From positions 25,827 to 89,826 of the forward strand of contig DISK01000007.1 of assembly GCA_002421905.1 (NCBI GenBank): DNA of 64,000 bases, in the 5' to 3' direction. Positions 42,012 through 51,124 of this stretch are shown here, one piece after another. The position numbers and the translations under genes are program-made. The notes under the pieces were generated by a model that saw nothing but the letters and a program-made list of their open reading frames with translations, ran no database searches and had not been told where the DNA came from. Position 1 is the first letter of the stretch; each line of letters begins with the position of its first letter. This stretch comes from Micavibrio sp. UBA6212. GTDB lineage: Bacteria; Pseudomonadota; Alphaproteobacteria; Micavibrionales; Micavibrionaceae.

Positions 42012-43091
42012 CTATCTGGTCAAACCGTTGGAACAAACCAGGGTATTTGTTTTGGCATCGTATTTGATACGCTCTGGCGGGCAATTTTCCGGAGGAACTA
42101 AACCATTTGCTGCTTTATTATAAACTATGGTTGTTGCCTTTACAGGTTCGGTCGGTGCTTGTGGAACGGAAGCTAGAAAGAATGCATCCTGCTTTTCCCG
42201 TGGGAGAGCGGCTTGTGCGCGAGCTTCATCAGCAGCCAAAGGCAGCATGCTTTTAGGATCTTGTTTTGCTGACTCTTCCCACTCAGTAAAAGTTGTATAA
42301 CGGTATATGCCGCCTGCGTTAAACATTGTGTACTGGCGTTGATTTTCTTTATGTGCACGTACACATTCTGCGTAAATTTCGCTCGATTTATCTACTGGAC
42401 GCCCGATTGTAAACTGGGCGGCACCTGCACCAACTGCGGAAATTCCGAATCCGATTGAACGGCCTTCGCCTTCGGCGCAAATATCATTGATTTGTGCATC
42501 ATTGATAACAAGGCTACCCAGAGGGGTTGCATAGTCCTGTTTGGTATCTTTGAAAACGATATTGTTTGATGTGTTGTTTTGCACAGCACCTTCCGCAACG
42601 GTGGCACTTGCGCCGGATGTAGATGCTCCGGTTACAGCAGAAGAAGTGCTATCGCCAGTAGCGGCTATAGCTGTTCCGCCGGTCACATTGCCAACTGTTC
42701 CGGCTGTGTTAACGCTGACATCATTGGTATTGGTTCCGTTTACGCTTACTCCAACGCCGACAGTTGAACTGCCACCGGTAACATTGCCAACGGAGGAAGT
42801 GCTGTTGCCCCCATTGAGGGTTGCATTCGTGGACGCTGAATTGTTACCGCCTGTTAGGGTCGCTGTGTTGTTTCCGCCGGTGAGGGTGGAATTGGCGGTT
42901 GCAGCATTATTTCCACCATTCAGAGTAGCTGTATTGGTTGGATTTGCCGTTACGCCATTGGACAGGTTGATGGTGTTGTTGGTTCCGCTTGATGACGGGG
43001 TGCAACCAGATGTACAGGTTGCTTGTGCTGTTCCGGCTACACCAAAAGCCAATGCCAATGCGGCTGCTGTTTGTTTCAGATTTAAGTTCAT
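42012..43091 (-). CDS. Secreted protein with Gly/Asn-rich repeats
   Basis: 359 aa, signal peptide cut after TAQA at about 24. Residues 40-170 are made of short T/S-N-G-G-N-N units (ATLNGGNNAATANSTLTGGN), a low-complexity beta-solenoid-like pattern. The C-terminal half is globular, with a conserved-looking QINDICAEGEGRSIGFGISA, and a final Cys-containing segment (ENCPPERIKYDAKTNTLVCS). No family recognised. It is divergent from the membrane protein at 43298, which has a similar Asn-rich run. A surface or matrix role is possible. Confidence 0.7.
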   Translation of the reverse strand: MNLNLKQTAAALALAFGVAGTAQATCTSGCTPSSSGTNNTINLSNGVTANPTNTATLNGGNNAATANSTLTGGNNTATLTGGNNSASTNATLNGGNSTSSVGNVTGGSSTVGVGVSVNGTNTNDVSVNTAGTVGNVTGGTAIAATGDSTSSAVTGASTSGASATVAEGAVQNNTSNNIVFKDTKQDYATPLGSLVINDAQINDICAEGEGRSIGFGISAVGAGAAQFTIGRPVDKSSEIYAECVRAHKENQRQYTMFNAGGIYRYTTFTEWEESAKQDPKSMLPLAADEARAQAALPREKQDAFFLASVPQAPTEPVKATTIVYNKAANGLVPPENCPPERIKYDAKTNTLVCSNGLTR

Positions 43092-43297
43092 TTCACACGC
43101 CCTCCTTAAAATTCGGGACTAAAATTTGTTTGGTTTATCTGGGCGGAGAAATACAGCTTTTGGGTCGAAAATGTCAAGTTTTATTTTTCAGAATAATTTG
43201 TTTGCGTTTTTTGTCCCGCCTATGATACATCCCTCACAGATTAATTTGTCCCGAATATAACGGGAATATAACAAGAAGAATCTCAAGAGGTGTCGTC

Positions 43298-44908
43298 GTG
43301 GTTACATTTACTCATAATCGGCTAGATGTTTATACGCCCGAAACTGGGCGGTCATTGTTGTCCCGCGTGTCAGATGTCAAAGGATGGCTGCGCCGCGAGG
43401 GGGGCTGGACTGTCGGCAGTATGGCGATCGGGATGGCGGCTAATATTCTTACCGCCAAGGTCGCGTTGGTTGCGGCTCCTGTTCTGTTAGGCGTTGCTGG
43501 TGGGGTTGTGGCTGCCAATATTGCGACAACCGGTTTTCGTATGGTACGAGAAGCTGCACAGGCAGATCAGAAAAAGCAAGTTGAACAAGGTCTTGAGAAG
43601 CCATCTATATCCAGCCTGATGTGGAAACATGCTCGTGAAGACGATCTTCTGAATAAGACTTTTATCAAACGGGTTGCGATGGGCGTTGGTGTTTCTGCCA
43701 TCACCATGGGCACGATTCGCAATTTTTCGACCATCAGCGGTTTCTTTTCCGATTTGTTTAATTCCCAAGCTGCTCCTGCGGCTGTTTCGGCAGCCCCAAC
43801 GGTTGATGTCGTTCTGGATTGCAATGACCCGCAGACGGCATGCGGTGCGGTTGGTGTTGCTACTCCCACAGATATAAATACAAATAATATAGATAATCCA
43901 AACATTACAAACATTACAAATGTGGGCTCTAATACAATAGAGGCGGAACAAACTCTTCCTGAGGCTCCCGCTGTTCTTTCTCCAGTTGATCGGGCACGGG
44001 ATCTATTATCCGGTCAAGATGTGTCGGATAAGACTAAGAAATTGGTCGAAGCGATGGTGGGACATCCTGATGATGCCCAGAAGATTAAAGATGCGGCTCA
44101 GGCTTTGGTGCGTAGTCACGAAGATCTGGCCAAGGATCTCTATAAACAGGCCATTGATCGGGCAGTTGAGTCCGGACAGAAAACGGCATGGGGGCAAGCG
44201 AGTATTGATCTGGCCTATTTGAATTATAAATCTGATCCAGCAGCAGCGGTGCAGATGATGCAAAATGTTGTGGATCATAGCAAAGGTGCTGTTCACAATA
44301 TCGCCAAGGAATTTGTCGATCAGTGGAAAGGAATTAACCCGACCAACGTGGCCCCGGTTGATGTTGTTCAAAACCGTATGGTGGAAGAAGCCGCGTCTCA
44401 TACAGCAGAGCAAGTGGTTGTTTCACAGGATGTATCATCCTCCGAGTTTGATCTGGCGCAAAACGCGTTGACACAAAAATATGTTCATCATGAATTGGTT
44501 GATTTTATTGCCAAGACGACAGGTGTCGTTCCTGATGCCCAAGTAGATCATCTTGAACTGGCACGTCAGATTTCACCGAACAACCCCGAAGCTTTGTTAA
44601 AAGGTCTGGAACAAAACGCGCCGCAACTGGATCAAAGCAAAATGGTGTTCTCTTGTGTTGCAGATATTCCTCGTACCACTTCAGGGCCTATTGAAGTTCT
44701 GACTAAATGTGATGCTCTGAAGGAAACGATGGAGGTCGGTGAATTTGGGACGGTTCGTGATGCGCAGGATACGTCTCCTCGCGGATTACGTCATTTGTTC
44801 AAAAGTGCGGCCAATGCGTGTACCAAAGTTGTCGATTGTATCGATCGCTTTGTAACCCGCGACGCTGTTCCAGATATGGCGCGTGAAGTTCGCATGAGCC
44901 TGAGATAA
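43298..44908 (+). CDS. Large unknown membrane-associated protein
   Basis: 536 aa from a GTG after AGAGGTG. Hydrophobic stretches lie at about 39-75 (ALVAAPVLLGVAGGVVAANI) and 120-150 (VAMGVGVSAITMGTI). A linker with an Asn/Thr-rich run (TDINTNNIDNPNITNITNVG) is followed by a long helical region (about 225-400) containing TPR-like helices (KDLYKQAIDRAVESGQKTAW, QASIDLAYLNYKSDPAAAVQ). The tail holds several Cys. No family recognised. A terminator follows. Confidence 0.65.
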   Translation: MVTFTHNRLDVYTPETGRSLLSRVSDVKGWLRREGGWTVGSMAIGMAANILTAKVALVAAPVLLGVAGGVVAANIATTGFRMVREAAQADQKKQVEQGLEKPSISSLMWKHAREDDLLNKTFIKRVAMGVGVSAITMGTIRNFSTISGFFSDLFNSQAAPAAVSAAPTVDVVLDCNDPQTACGAVGVATPTDINTNNIDNPNITNITNVGSNTIEAEQTLPEAPAVLSPVDRARDLLSGQDVSDKTKKLVEAMVGHPDDAQKIKDAAQALVRSHEDLAKDLYKQAIDRAVESGQKTAWGQASIDLAYLNYKSDPAAAVQMMQNVVDHSKGAVHNIAKEFVDQWKGINPTNVAPVDVVQNRMVEEAASHTAEQVVVSQDVSSSEFDLAQNALTQKYVHHELVDFIAKTTGVVPDAQVDHLELARQISPNNPEALLKGLEQNAPQLDQSKMVFSCVADIPRTTSGPIEVLTKCDALKETMEVGEFGTVRDAQDTSPRGLRHLFKSAANACTKVVDCIDRFVTRDAVPDMAREVRMSLR

Positions 44909-44942
44909 TAATAAGATTAAGAAATTGTTTTACTGCGTAAGG

Positions 44943-44976
44943 GAAAAGGGATGCTTTTGTGTCCCTTTTCTTTTTG
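44943..44976 (+). terminator. Intrinsic terminator
   Basis: GAAAAGGGA (44943-44951) with TCCCTTTTC (44962-44970), then TTTTT. It ends the gene at 43298-44908. The remaining 230 bp to the helicase start hold a likely long leader and no gene. Confidence 0.85.
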
Positions 44977-45208
44977 TCTTTTATTTTCTTGACTTATTGT
45001 GGAAAAGCTGTGCATAACTGCGCCACGAGTTATATGCTTTTCTTCCGCACACCTGATCGGGTTACAGTCCGGTCTAGATTTTACGGGTCATAATAGAGCC
45101 CTTTTTATTCCGTGTTGAACAAGAGCCAGCCAAACTATCGGGCTGACAGAAACTCTGATAATTGCCACGGTGGTGGTTATCGCACACGGACATAAATAAG
45201 GATTTATA

Positions 45209-46960
45209 ATGACCGGATTCAAATCTTTCGGCCTAGCCGAAGCTATATTGCATAAATTACAAAACATTGATTTCACCACACCAACGCCGATCCAAGAGCA
45301 AGCCATTCCATTGGCGCTTGAAGGACGTGATATTCTTGGAACTGCACAAACAGGAACAGGAAAGACAGCAGCCTTCGGCTTGCCATTGGTTCAACATTTG
45401 ATGAACAACCCATATTCTACTGCTTTGATTATGACCCCGACCCGCGAACTCGCGGTTCAGGTGATGACACAATTAAAAGCCTTTATGCCTGAGAGTGCAG
45501 GCGTCAAAGCGGCATTGTTGATCGGTGGCGAAGCCATGTTCAAACAATTGCGCCAGTTGCAAAGCAAACCACGTTTGATTATAGGAACACCAGGCCGGAT
45601 CAATGACCATTTGGAACGTGATACGCTGCGCTTGAACAAAACAGACTTTCTGGTTCTTGATGAAGCAGACCGGATGCTCGATATGGGCTTTGGTGTCCAA
45701 TTGGAAGCCATTGCTGAATATTTGCCTGAAGTTCGCCAAACCCTGATGTTCTCGGCAACCGTTCCGGGTAATATCATGAAACTGGCTGGTAAATATCTTA
45801 AAGACCCTGCGCGTGTTGAAACACACCAACCACATGTGGCGGCTCCTAAAATCCGTCAGGAACTCATTCATGTAAATGATGATGCCAAACATGACCAGTT
45901 GGTAAAATTGCTTGATGAACGTTCGGGTCAAATTATTGTGTTTGTGAAAACCAAACACGGTGCTGATCGTTTGGCGCGTAAATTGGCGCGTGATGAACAT
46001 TCTGCTGATGCCATTCATGGTGATTTGCGTCAAGGTCAACGTGACCGCGTTCTTCGTTCTTTCCGCAAAAATGAAGTCCGCATTCTGGTGGCCACTGATG
46101 TGGCGGCCCGTGGTCTGGATATTCCTTTGCTTGAAACAGTGATCAATTATGATCTGCCACAATGTCCGGAAGATTATATTCACCGTATTGGCCGTACTGG
46201 TCGTAACGGAGCCGAAGGCGAAGCAATTTGTCTGATCTCCGGTCAGGATCGTTCTAAATGGTCTGCGATTGATCGTTTGATGAATCCGGGCAAAAAACAA
46301 GAACGTAGTGAACGTCCTAGTAATGGTAATGGAGCCAAACGCCGTCATGAAGGTGGTCGCAACGGATCCGGCTTCAAAAAACCGGATGGAAAATTTGGTG
46401 ACAAGCCGAGCTGGAAATCCAGTTTTAAAAAGGATGAAGGTCGCAAGCCTTTTGCTCGTGATGGAGGACGCGAAGAGTTCCGTCCACGCAGATCAGAAGA
46501 ACGTTCTGACACCCGTACTCCGGTTCGTTTTGAATCCCATGATGATCCTGAATTGGCACACGCTAAATCAGAATTTTTTGAAAGAAAAGTTGGCGAGAAA
46601 AAACCTTTTGCGAAAAAACCATTTGGCTCAAAACCTTTCTCTAGAGATGGTGCAAAATCTGGCGAACGTCGTGAAGGCGGATTCAAAAAAGAATGGACAA
46701 AAGATGCTCCTCGTAAAGAAGGTGCTCGTCAGGACGGCCCACGTAAAGAATGGGGCAATAAAGACGGCGCAGCTAAAAAACCTTTCTCTCGTGATGGCGC
46801 CAAACCATTTTCTAAAGATGGAGCAAAATCTGGCGAACGCCGCGAAGGCGGCTTCAAAAAAGAAGGTGGCTTCAAGAAAGAAGGCGGATTCAAATCCGGT
46901 GGCTATAAAAAAGAAGGCGGGTTTAATAGCCAAGGCCCTCGTCGCCCACGCGCCGCCTAA
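45209..46960 (+). CDS. DEAD-box RNA helicase (RhlE-like) with a long basic tail
   Basis: 583 aa. Core motifs: Q motif TTPTPIQEQAIPLALEGRD, Walker A GTAQTGTGKTAAFGLP, PTRELAVQV, DEAD in FLVLDEADRMLDMGF, SAT in LMFSATVPGN, and HRIGRTGRNG. From about 370 the tail is low-complexity and basic, built of repeats like KPFSRDGAKSGERREGGFKK. It unwinds RNA, probably in ribosome assembly, RNA decay or cold adaptation. The leader of about 230 nt upstream may carry cold regulation, as in related helicases, but I see no named element. Confidence 0.95.
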   Translation: MTGFKSFGLAEAILHKLQNIDFTTPTPIQEQAIPLALEGRDILGTAQTGTGKTAAFGLPLVQHLMNNPYSTALIMTPTRELAVQVMTQLKAFMPESAGVKAALLIGGEAMFKQLRQLQSKPRLIIGTPGRINDHLERDTLRLNKTDFLVLDEADRMLDMGFGVQLEAIAEYLPEVRQTLMFSATVPGNIMKLAGKYLKDPARVETHQPHVAAPKIRQELIHVNDDAKHDQLVKLLDERSGQIIVFVKTKHGADRLARKLARDEHSADAIHGDLRQGQRDRVLRSFRKNEVRILVATDVAARGLDIPLLETVINYDLPQCPEDYIHRIGRTGRNGAEGEAICLISGQDRSKWSAIDRLMNPGKKQERSERPSNGNGAKRRHEGGRNGSGFKKPDGKFGDKPSWKSSFKKDEGRKPFARDGGREEFRPRRSEERSDTRTPVRFESHDDPELAHAKSEFFERKVGEKKPFAKKPFGSKPFSRDGAKSGERREGGFKKEWTKDAPRKEGARQDGPRKEWGNKDGAAKKPFSRDGAKPFSKDGAKSGERREGGFKKEGGFKKEGGFKSGGYKKEGGFNSQGPRRPRAA

Positions 46961-46985
46961 ACCTAACCTTACAAAAGATAAAATT

Positions 46986-47009
46986 AAAGGAGCCATTCGG
47001 CTCCTTTTT
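46986..47009 (+). terminator. Helicase terminator
   Basis: AAAGGAGCC (46986-46994) pairs with GGCTCCTTT (46999-47007) with a 4-nt loop and a T-run. Confidence 0.9.
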
Positions 47010-47033
47010 CTTTGTCCTTATCGTTAATCTTAC

Positions 47034-47771
47034 CTAGACCATTGCCATGCCACCATTGACATGGATGGTGGCGCCGGTGACATATCCTGCCTCTTCCGAT
47101 GCGAGGTAAGCGACGGCGGCGGCGATATCGCCTGCGGTTCCCATTTTACCCATCGGAATGGTCGATGATATTTTGGATTTCTGGTCGTCGGTTAAGACTT
47201 CAGTCATGGATGTTGCAATAAATCCTGGGGCAACACAGTTAACCGTAATGCCGCGAGAGGCAATTTCTTGTCCCATGGCTTTTGACCACCCGATCATACC
47301 GGCCTTTGAAGCCACATAGTTGCATTGTCCCGGATTGCCCATGACACCGACCACAGACGCGATGTTGATAATGCGACCCCAGCGGCGTTTCATCATGCCG
47401 CGTTGAACGGCTTTGGCGAGTTTGAAGGTCGCGGTCATGTTGACGGCAATGACTTCGTCCCATTCTTCGTCTTTCATGCGCATGGACAGGTTATCACGGG
47501 TGAGTCCGGCATTATTGACCAGAATATCAATCTGTCCCATGGCCTTATCGGCATCGGCGACTAGTGCGTCCACTGCACCTTGTGCGCCAAGGTCGGCGGG
47601 CAGAACAAAGACACGGTCTTTGAGGTCAGCGGCAAGCGCAGTGAGTTTATCCGTGTTACGGCCAGAGATGCCAACGGTTGCGCCTTGTGCGTGAAGGCTT
47701 CGTGCGATCGCTTCGCCGATTCCGCCTGTGGCACCTGTAACGAGGGCTGTTTTTCCGGTTAAGTTAAACAT
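47034..47771 (-). CDS. fabG: 3-oxoacyl-[acyl-carrier-protein] reductase FabG
   Basis: 245 aa from the ATG at 47771. It reduces 3-ketoacyl-ACP with NADPH in fatty acid elongation. Short-chain dehydrogenase motifs: TGATGGIGEAIARSL, DILVNNAGLTRDNLSMRMKD, catalytic Ser in IINIASVVGVMGNPGQ, and Tyr/Lys in CNYVASKAGMIGWSK. The end GATIHVNGGMAMV is the FabG signature. It lies downstream of fabD in the same direction, with one plus-strand gene lodged between them. Confidence 0.96.
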   Translation of the reverse strand: MFNLTGKTALVTGATGGIGEAIARSLHAQGATVGISGRNTDKLTALAADLKDRVFVLPADLGAQGAVDALVADADKAMGQIDILVNNAGLTRDNLSMRMKDEEWDEVIAVNMTATFKLAKAVQRGMMKRRWGRIINIASVVGVMGNPGQCNYVASKAGMIGWSKAMGQEIASRGITVNCVAPGFIATSMTEVLTDDQKSKISSTIPMGKMGTAGDIAAAVAYLASEEAGYVTGATIHVNGGMAMV

Positions 47772-47943
47772 GATATTCCACTCTTTCTTTTTCTTTACAA
47801 ATTTTCCGTTTTTTATCATGAAAAACAATGAAAGAACATGAATAATCGTGTTTTTCTCAGCGAAACCTTTGGTGAGGCCTAGGATGATGTGCCGCTGGTA
47901 AAGATTTATATTAAACTTTTATAGGCCATGATATAATCCCCTT

Positions 47944-48684
47944 ATGCAAAATTCTGTGATTGCAAAAGTTTCTGACCGTGTGCATTTGGAGGGATTTTTT
48001 GACAAAATTTCCCAAGTTGGTCGTGACCACCTCGATCGTATGACGGAACTATTGGCGGATCATAAAATATCGAAATCTGCTCTATTCAGTTGGGCGCGTG
48101 AAAACAGAGCCTATCCACTAATGTGCGGATTTTCCCAAGAGATGATCGTTTATAATTTTCAGGATTCAGGTCTGGAGGTTCGTCCGTTTACGTCTGATTC
48201 TATTGGAGAGTCCCCATTCAGGCATTGTGCAGCGGTAGTCCCTATCAAGATCGACGGCGAGTCAAGTCCCAGAACATTTATGATTGATTTAACCTTCCAA
48301 CAATTCGCCTTGCCTGCTGATCTTTATCCGGAGTTTGGCCTTAGGGACATTTTTGAACGCAAGTCCCCCTTTCGGACATTGAGGCAAACGCAAGAGGGGC
48401 GTGAGCTCTGGAATAATCTGGCTCAAAAGGGATATTTTGAAGTTACCAAGGATACGGCGTCTCTTTATGTGGGAAGCCTGTTTCCCCGTACGGTGATTTC
48501 GCCCGATAAAGCGCTTCATTGCCTAGAAAATCCGGCCTACCATGCAACAAATCTCCAGCATGGCCGGTCTCGGTTACAGGAAATGCACTGTCTTGATATT
48601 CCGGTAGCTGAGCTTCTAAAACTGTCCGGTTCAGGGGCAGGCGCCAAAACTTATGACAGTTTGCCGATTAACTCTTCGATTTGA
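47944..48684 (+). CDS. Unknown protein with papain/transglutaminase-like Cys-His-Asp pattern
   Basis: 246 aa, no family name assigned. In order it shows YPLMCGFSQEMIVYNFQDSG, FRHCAAVVPIKI and RTFMIDLTFQQFALPADLY. This Cys, His, I-D-x-T-x-x-Q-F sequence of blocks resembles papain-fold/transglutaminase-like proteins in which a Cys-His-Asp triad is spread over about 70 residues. The C-terminal 100 residues are helical. No signal peptide. It lies between fabD and fabG on the opposite strand and its end overlaps the end of fabD by 34 nt. The enzyme reading is inference. Confidence 0.6.
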   Translation: MQNSVIAKVSDRVHLEGFFDKISQVGRDHLDRMTELLADHKISKSALFSWARENRAYPLMCGFSQEMIVYNFQDSGLEVRPFTSDSIGESPFRHCAAVVPIKIDGESSPRTFMIDLTFQQFALPADLYPEFGLRDIFERKSPFRTLRQTQEGRELWNNLAQKGYFEVTKDTASLYVGSLFPRTVISPDKALHCLENPAYHATNLQHGRSRLQEMHCLDIPVAELLKLSGSGAGAKTYDSLPINSSI

Positions 48685-49604
48685 CCGGGTGTGCCGACGC
48701 TTTCGGTCGCCACATCTTTTTCAATACGTTTAATCAGGCCGGATAAAACTTTACCCGCGCCCAGCTCCACCATTTCACTGACGCCTTGGTCTTTCATCCA
48801 TGTTACGGATTCTCTCCAACGCACCATGCCTGTCACTTGCTCCACAAGCAAACGGCGAATGGTATTGGGATCGGTGACTGCGCTGGCGGTGACGTTGGCG
48901 ACGATGGGCAGGATTGGCGGGGCGATGATGATCTCACCCAAGGCTTTTTCCATGGCATCGGCTGCGGGTTGCATCAGACGGCAATGAAATGGAGCGCTGA
49001 CGGGGAGTTGAAGAGCGCGTTTGGCACCTTTAGCGGTCGCCAGTTCCATCGCAATGGCGACGGCGCCTGCGTGACCGGAAATAACGACTTGTCCGGGGGA
49101 GTTATCGTTGGCGGATTGCACCATCTCGCCATTTTCGGTTCTGGTGTTGGCTTCTTTGGTGATGGCTTCGATATCGGGGAGGTCGAGTCCCAGAATGGCA
49201 GCCATAGCACCCACACCAACAGGGACGGCTTTTTGCATGGATTGGCCGCGCAGCTTTAACAGCTTTGCGCAAGTTCCAATATCAAAGGCGCCGACGGCGG
49301 TCAGGGCGGAATATTCCCCCAAGGAATGTCCGGAGACAAAGGCTGCTGTCTTGGTTAGCTCAATCCCACCTTGCTGGGTCAACGTTCTGACCACTGCCAT
49401 TGATACCGCCATCAGGGCGGGTTGGGTGTTTTCGGTCAGGTTGAGGTCAGAGTCTGATCCTTCGGTCATCAGCTTGAACAGGTTTTGCGAGAGGGCGTCA
49501 TCGACTTCCTGAAAGACTTCACGGGCGGGGGTAAAGGCTTCAGCAAGGTCTTTGCCCATTCCTATAAATTGTGACCCTTGACCGGGAAATACAAATGCAC
49601 GCAT
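48651..49604 (-). CDS. fabD: Malonyl-CoA:ACP transacylase FabD
   Basis: 317 aa from MRAFVFPGQGSQFIGMGKDL at 49604, the family start; the open frame to 49667 is not used. It loads malonate onto ACP. The active Ser lies in FVSGHSLGEYSALTAVG, the His in VSAPFHCRLMQPA, and the Gln loop in FPGQGSQ. It precedes fabG in the direction of transcription, as in the usual fab cluster, but acpP and fabF are not beside them in this window. Confidence 0.96.
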   Translation of the reverse strand: MRAFVFPGQGSQFIGMGKDLAEAFTPAREVFQEVDDALSQNLFKLMTEGSDSDLNLTENTQPALMAVSMAVVRTLTQQGGIELTKTAAFVSGHSLGEYSALTAVGAFDIGTCAKLLKLRGQSMQKAVPVGVGAMAAILGLDLPDIEAITKEANTRTENGEMVQSANDNSPGQVVISGHAGAVAIAMELATAKGAKRALQLPVSAPFHCRLMQPAADAMEKALGEIIIAPPILPIVANVTASAVTDPNTIRRLLVEQVTGMVRWRESVTWMKDQGVSEMVELGAGKVLSGLIKRIEKDVATESVGTPGQIEELIGKLS

Positions 49605-50067
49605 TCTTTTTATGCTCCTTCTTTGATTTTCTCGCCGGATTAGGGAGAATTTTCTGATCCAAGTCAACCCTTGAAAGATGTGATGCTAGAGATACTTACC
49701 GTTCTGCACTACATAATACGGTATGTATCGAAATATTTCTCTTTACAATCGGGGGTGTATTTTATAGTATGAAATTATCCAATCGGCGCGTTTTTTGAAA
49801 TTTTGCTGCAAAACAGTAATGCTGGGGTCAAAAAAGGTGGTATGGGGGCGTTTGGATCTATTCAGTGATGTGGATGGCCTTATTTCGGGGAATTCTTGGA
49901 ACCCGATTGTCCTGATCATTTTCCAGACTGTGTGTATAACAAAAATGATGATGGTATTGTGCCAGTCTTCAGTTGGGGGATTTTGTTAAAATTCGCCAGA
50001 AACTGCGGGGAATGTTGGTGGGATGCCCGATAGATAATAAAAGAGCAAATCAACTGGAGGTTATATT
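49605..50067. other. Gap without a recognisable gene
   Basis: 463 bp between fabD and the next plus-strand gene. One plus frame (49795-49989) has a TTG start, no ribosome-binding site and no protein-like pattern. A good GGAGGT site at the end serves the gene at 50068. I see no RNA gene. Confidence 0.5.
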
Positions 50068-50382
50068 ATGAGCTATACCCATATTCATCAATCTATTCGT
50101 AAAGCTCTGGAAGAAGGCTGCCATGCCTACTCTTCGATGCTTGAGGCTGGCGAAACGCCGAATATGGATTATGCGGGGTATTGCAGTCATGTTGCTTTGG
50201 GACGATTGAGGAAAGCCCTCAATAATCCACATATCAGCGCTGACCGACTGGAAGGAATGTTGCGCCGTGTGGCTCGTAAATATGCGTGTGAACATCCTGA
50301 ATCCAGATGGACAGATGTCACGGCGCGCTACCTGCGCCGCCATGTGAACGGTAATCTTGAATCTGCTGTGCGGACTGAGTAG
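50068..50382 (+). CDS. Small unknown protein
   Basis: 104 aa with a strong GGAGGT ribosome-binding site. It is helical and His/Arg-rich (ISADRLEGMLRRVARKYACE, VTARYLRRHVNGNLES), without membrane or signal segments. No family recognised. It is followed by another unknown gene in the same direction. Confidence 0.65.
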   Translation: MSYTHIHQSIRKALEEGCHAYSSMLEAGETPNMDYAGYCSHVALGRLRKALNNPHISADRLEGMLRRVARKYACEHPESRWTDVTARYLRRHVNGNLESAVRTE

Positions 50383-50526
50383 GATCAGGTTCTCCAGTCT
50401 GGAATTTCTAAATTTATGGAAAGTTTGAATTCGTACACATATTATGCTACTACTCGTGCAGTTACAGGATGGGCTTTCTGGTATTGATGAGCTCTGTCCT
50501 TTGTTTCATATCGAGGAGGATGTGTC

Positions 50527-51078
50527 ATGAGTTTTGGCGTAGAGTGGCTTAAAGGTAAGTATGAAGCAGCATTGATGAAAGCTTGTTACCCACTTGAAAC
50601 ACGGGATGTTCATCAAATGTTGATTGATGGTGTTCTGTCCTCAGCGACCGCCGGAAATTATCAGGAAACTTTGGATCTATTTCGTGAAGAGATGCAAAAA
50701 TTCTTTCGTCAAACCTTTGTCAGTACTGATTTCCGTACAGGAGATCTGAAAGAACTGTCATTTCATATCGCATCGAGCGATTTCTTGTGTGTAGCAGAAA
50801 TGGTTGATCGACAAGGATGTCAGGAATTGGAGTCTGATCGCCAGAGAGCCTATACAGATATGGTGCGTGTTGTGTGTGAACACACGGACTCACTCTCGAC
50901 TATGTATCAGATCTATCAGGAACGTATGTGTACAGAAGCCCCACCTGCTCATGGTAATAATATTATCCTTCAGAGTGATCGCATGACAAATTTGCTGGGC
51001 AATCTGGGGAAACTTCCGGATGTCCAGACCCAGATAAAGGGTTCGTCCGGTCAGGCTGCTCCTTGTCCGACTCTTTGA
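50527..51078 (+). CDS. Unknown helical protein
   Basis: 183 aa after GAGGAGGATGTGTC. It is mainly helical, with MSFGVEWLKGKYEAALMKAC and YQETLDLFREEMQKFFRQTF, and no export or membrane signal. The C-terminus is Gly/Ser-rich. No family recognised. It precedes ilvA by 46 nt. Confidence 0.65.
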   Translation: MSFGVEWLKGKYEAALMKACYPLETRDVHQMLIDGVLSSATAGNYQETLDLFREEMQKFFRQTFVSTDFRTGDLKELSFHIASSDFLCVAEMVDRQGCQELESDRQRAYTDMVRVVCEHTDSLSTMYQIYQERMCTEAPPAHGNNIILQSDRMTNLLGNLGKLPDVQTQIKGSSGQAAPCPTL

Positions 51079-51124
51079 ATTGTGGCTTGCGCGTTGACTA
51101 GAAAAGACGATATGGTTTTGTCCC

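Noticed and set aside
45088..45306. 72-aa minus-strand frame before the helicase
   Set aside because: It overlaps the helicase start on the opposite strand and has no coding features.
49795..49989. 64-aa plus-strand frame after fabD
   Set aside because: TTG start without a ribosome-binding site and no protein-like pattern.
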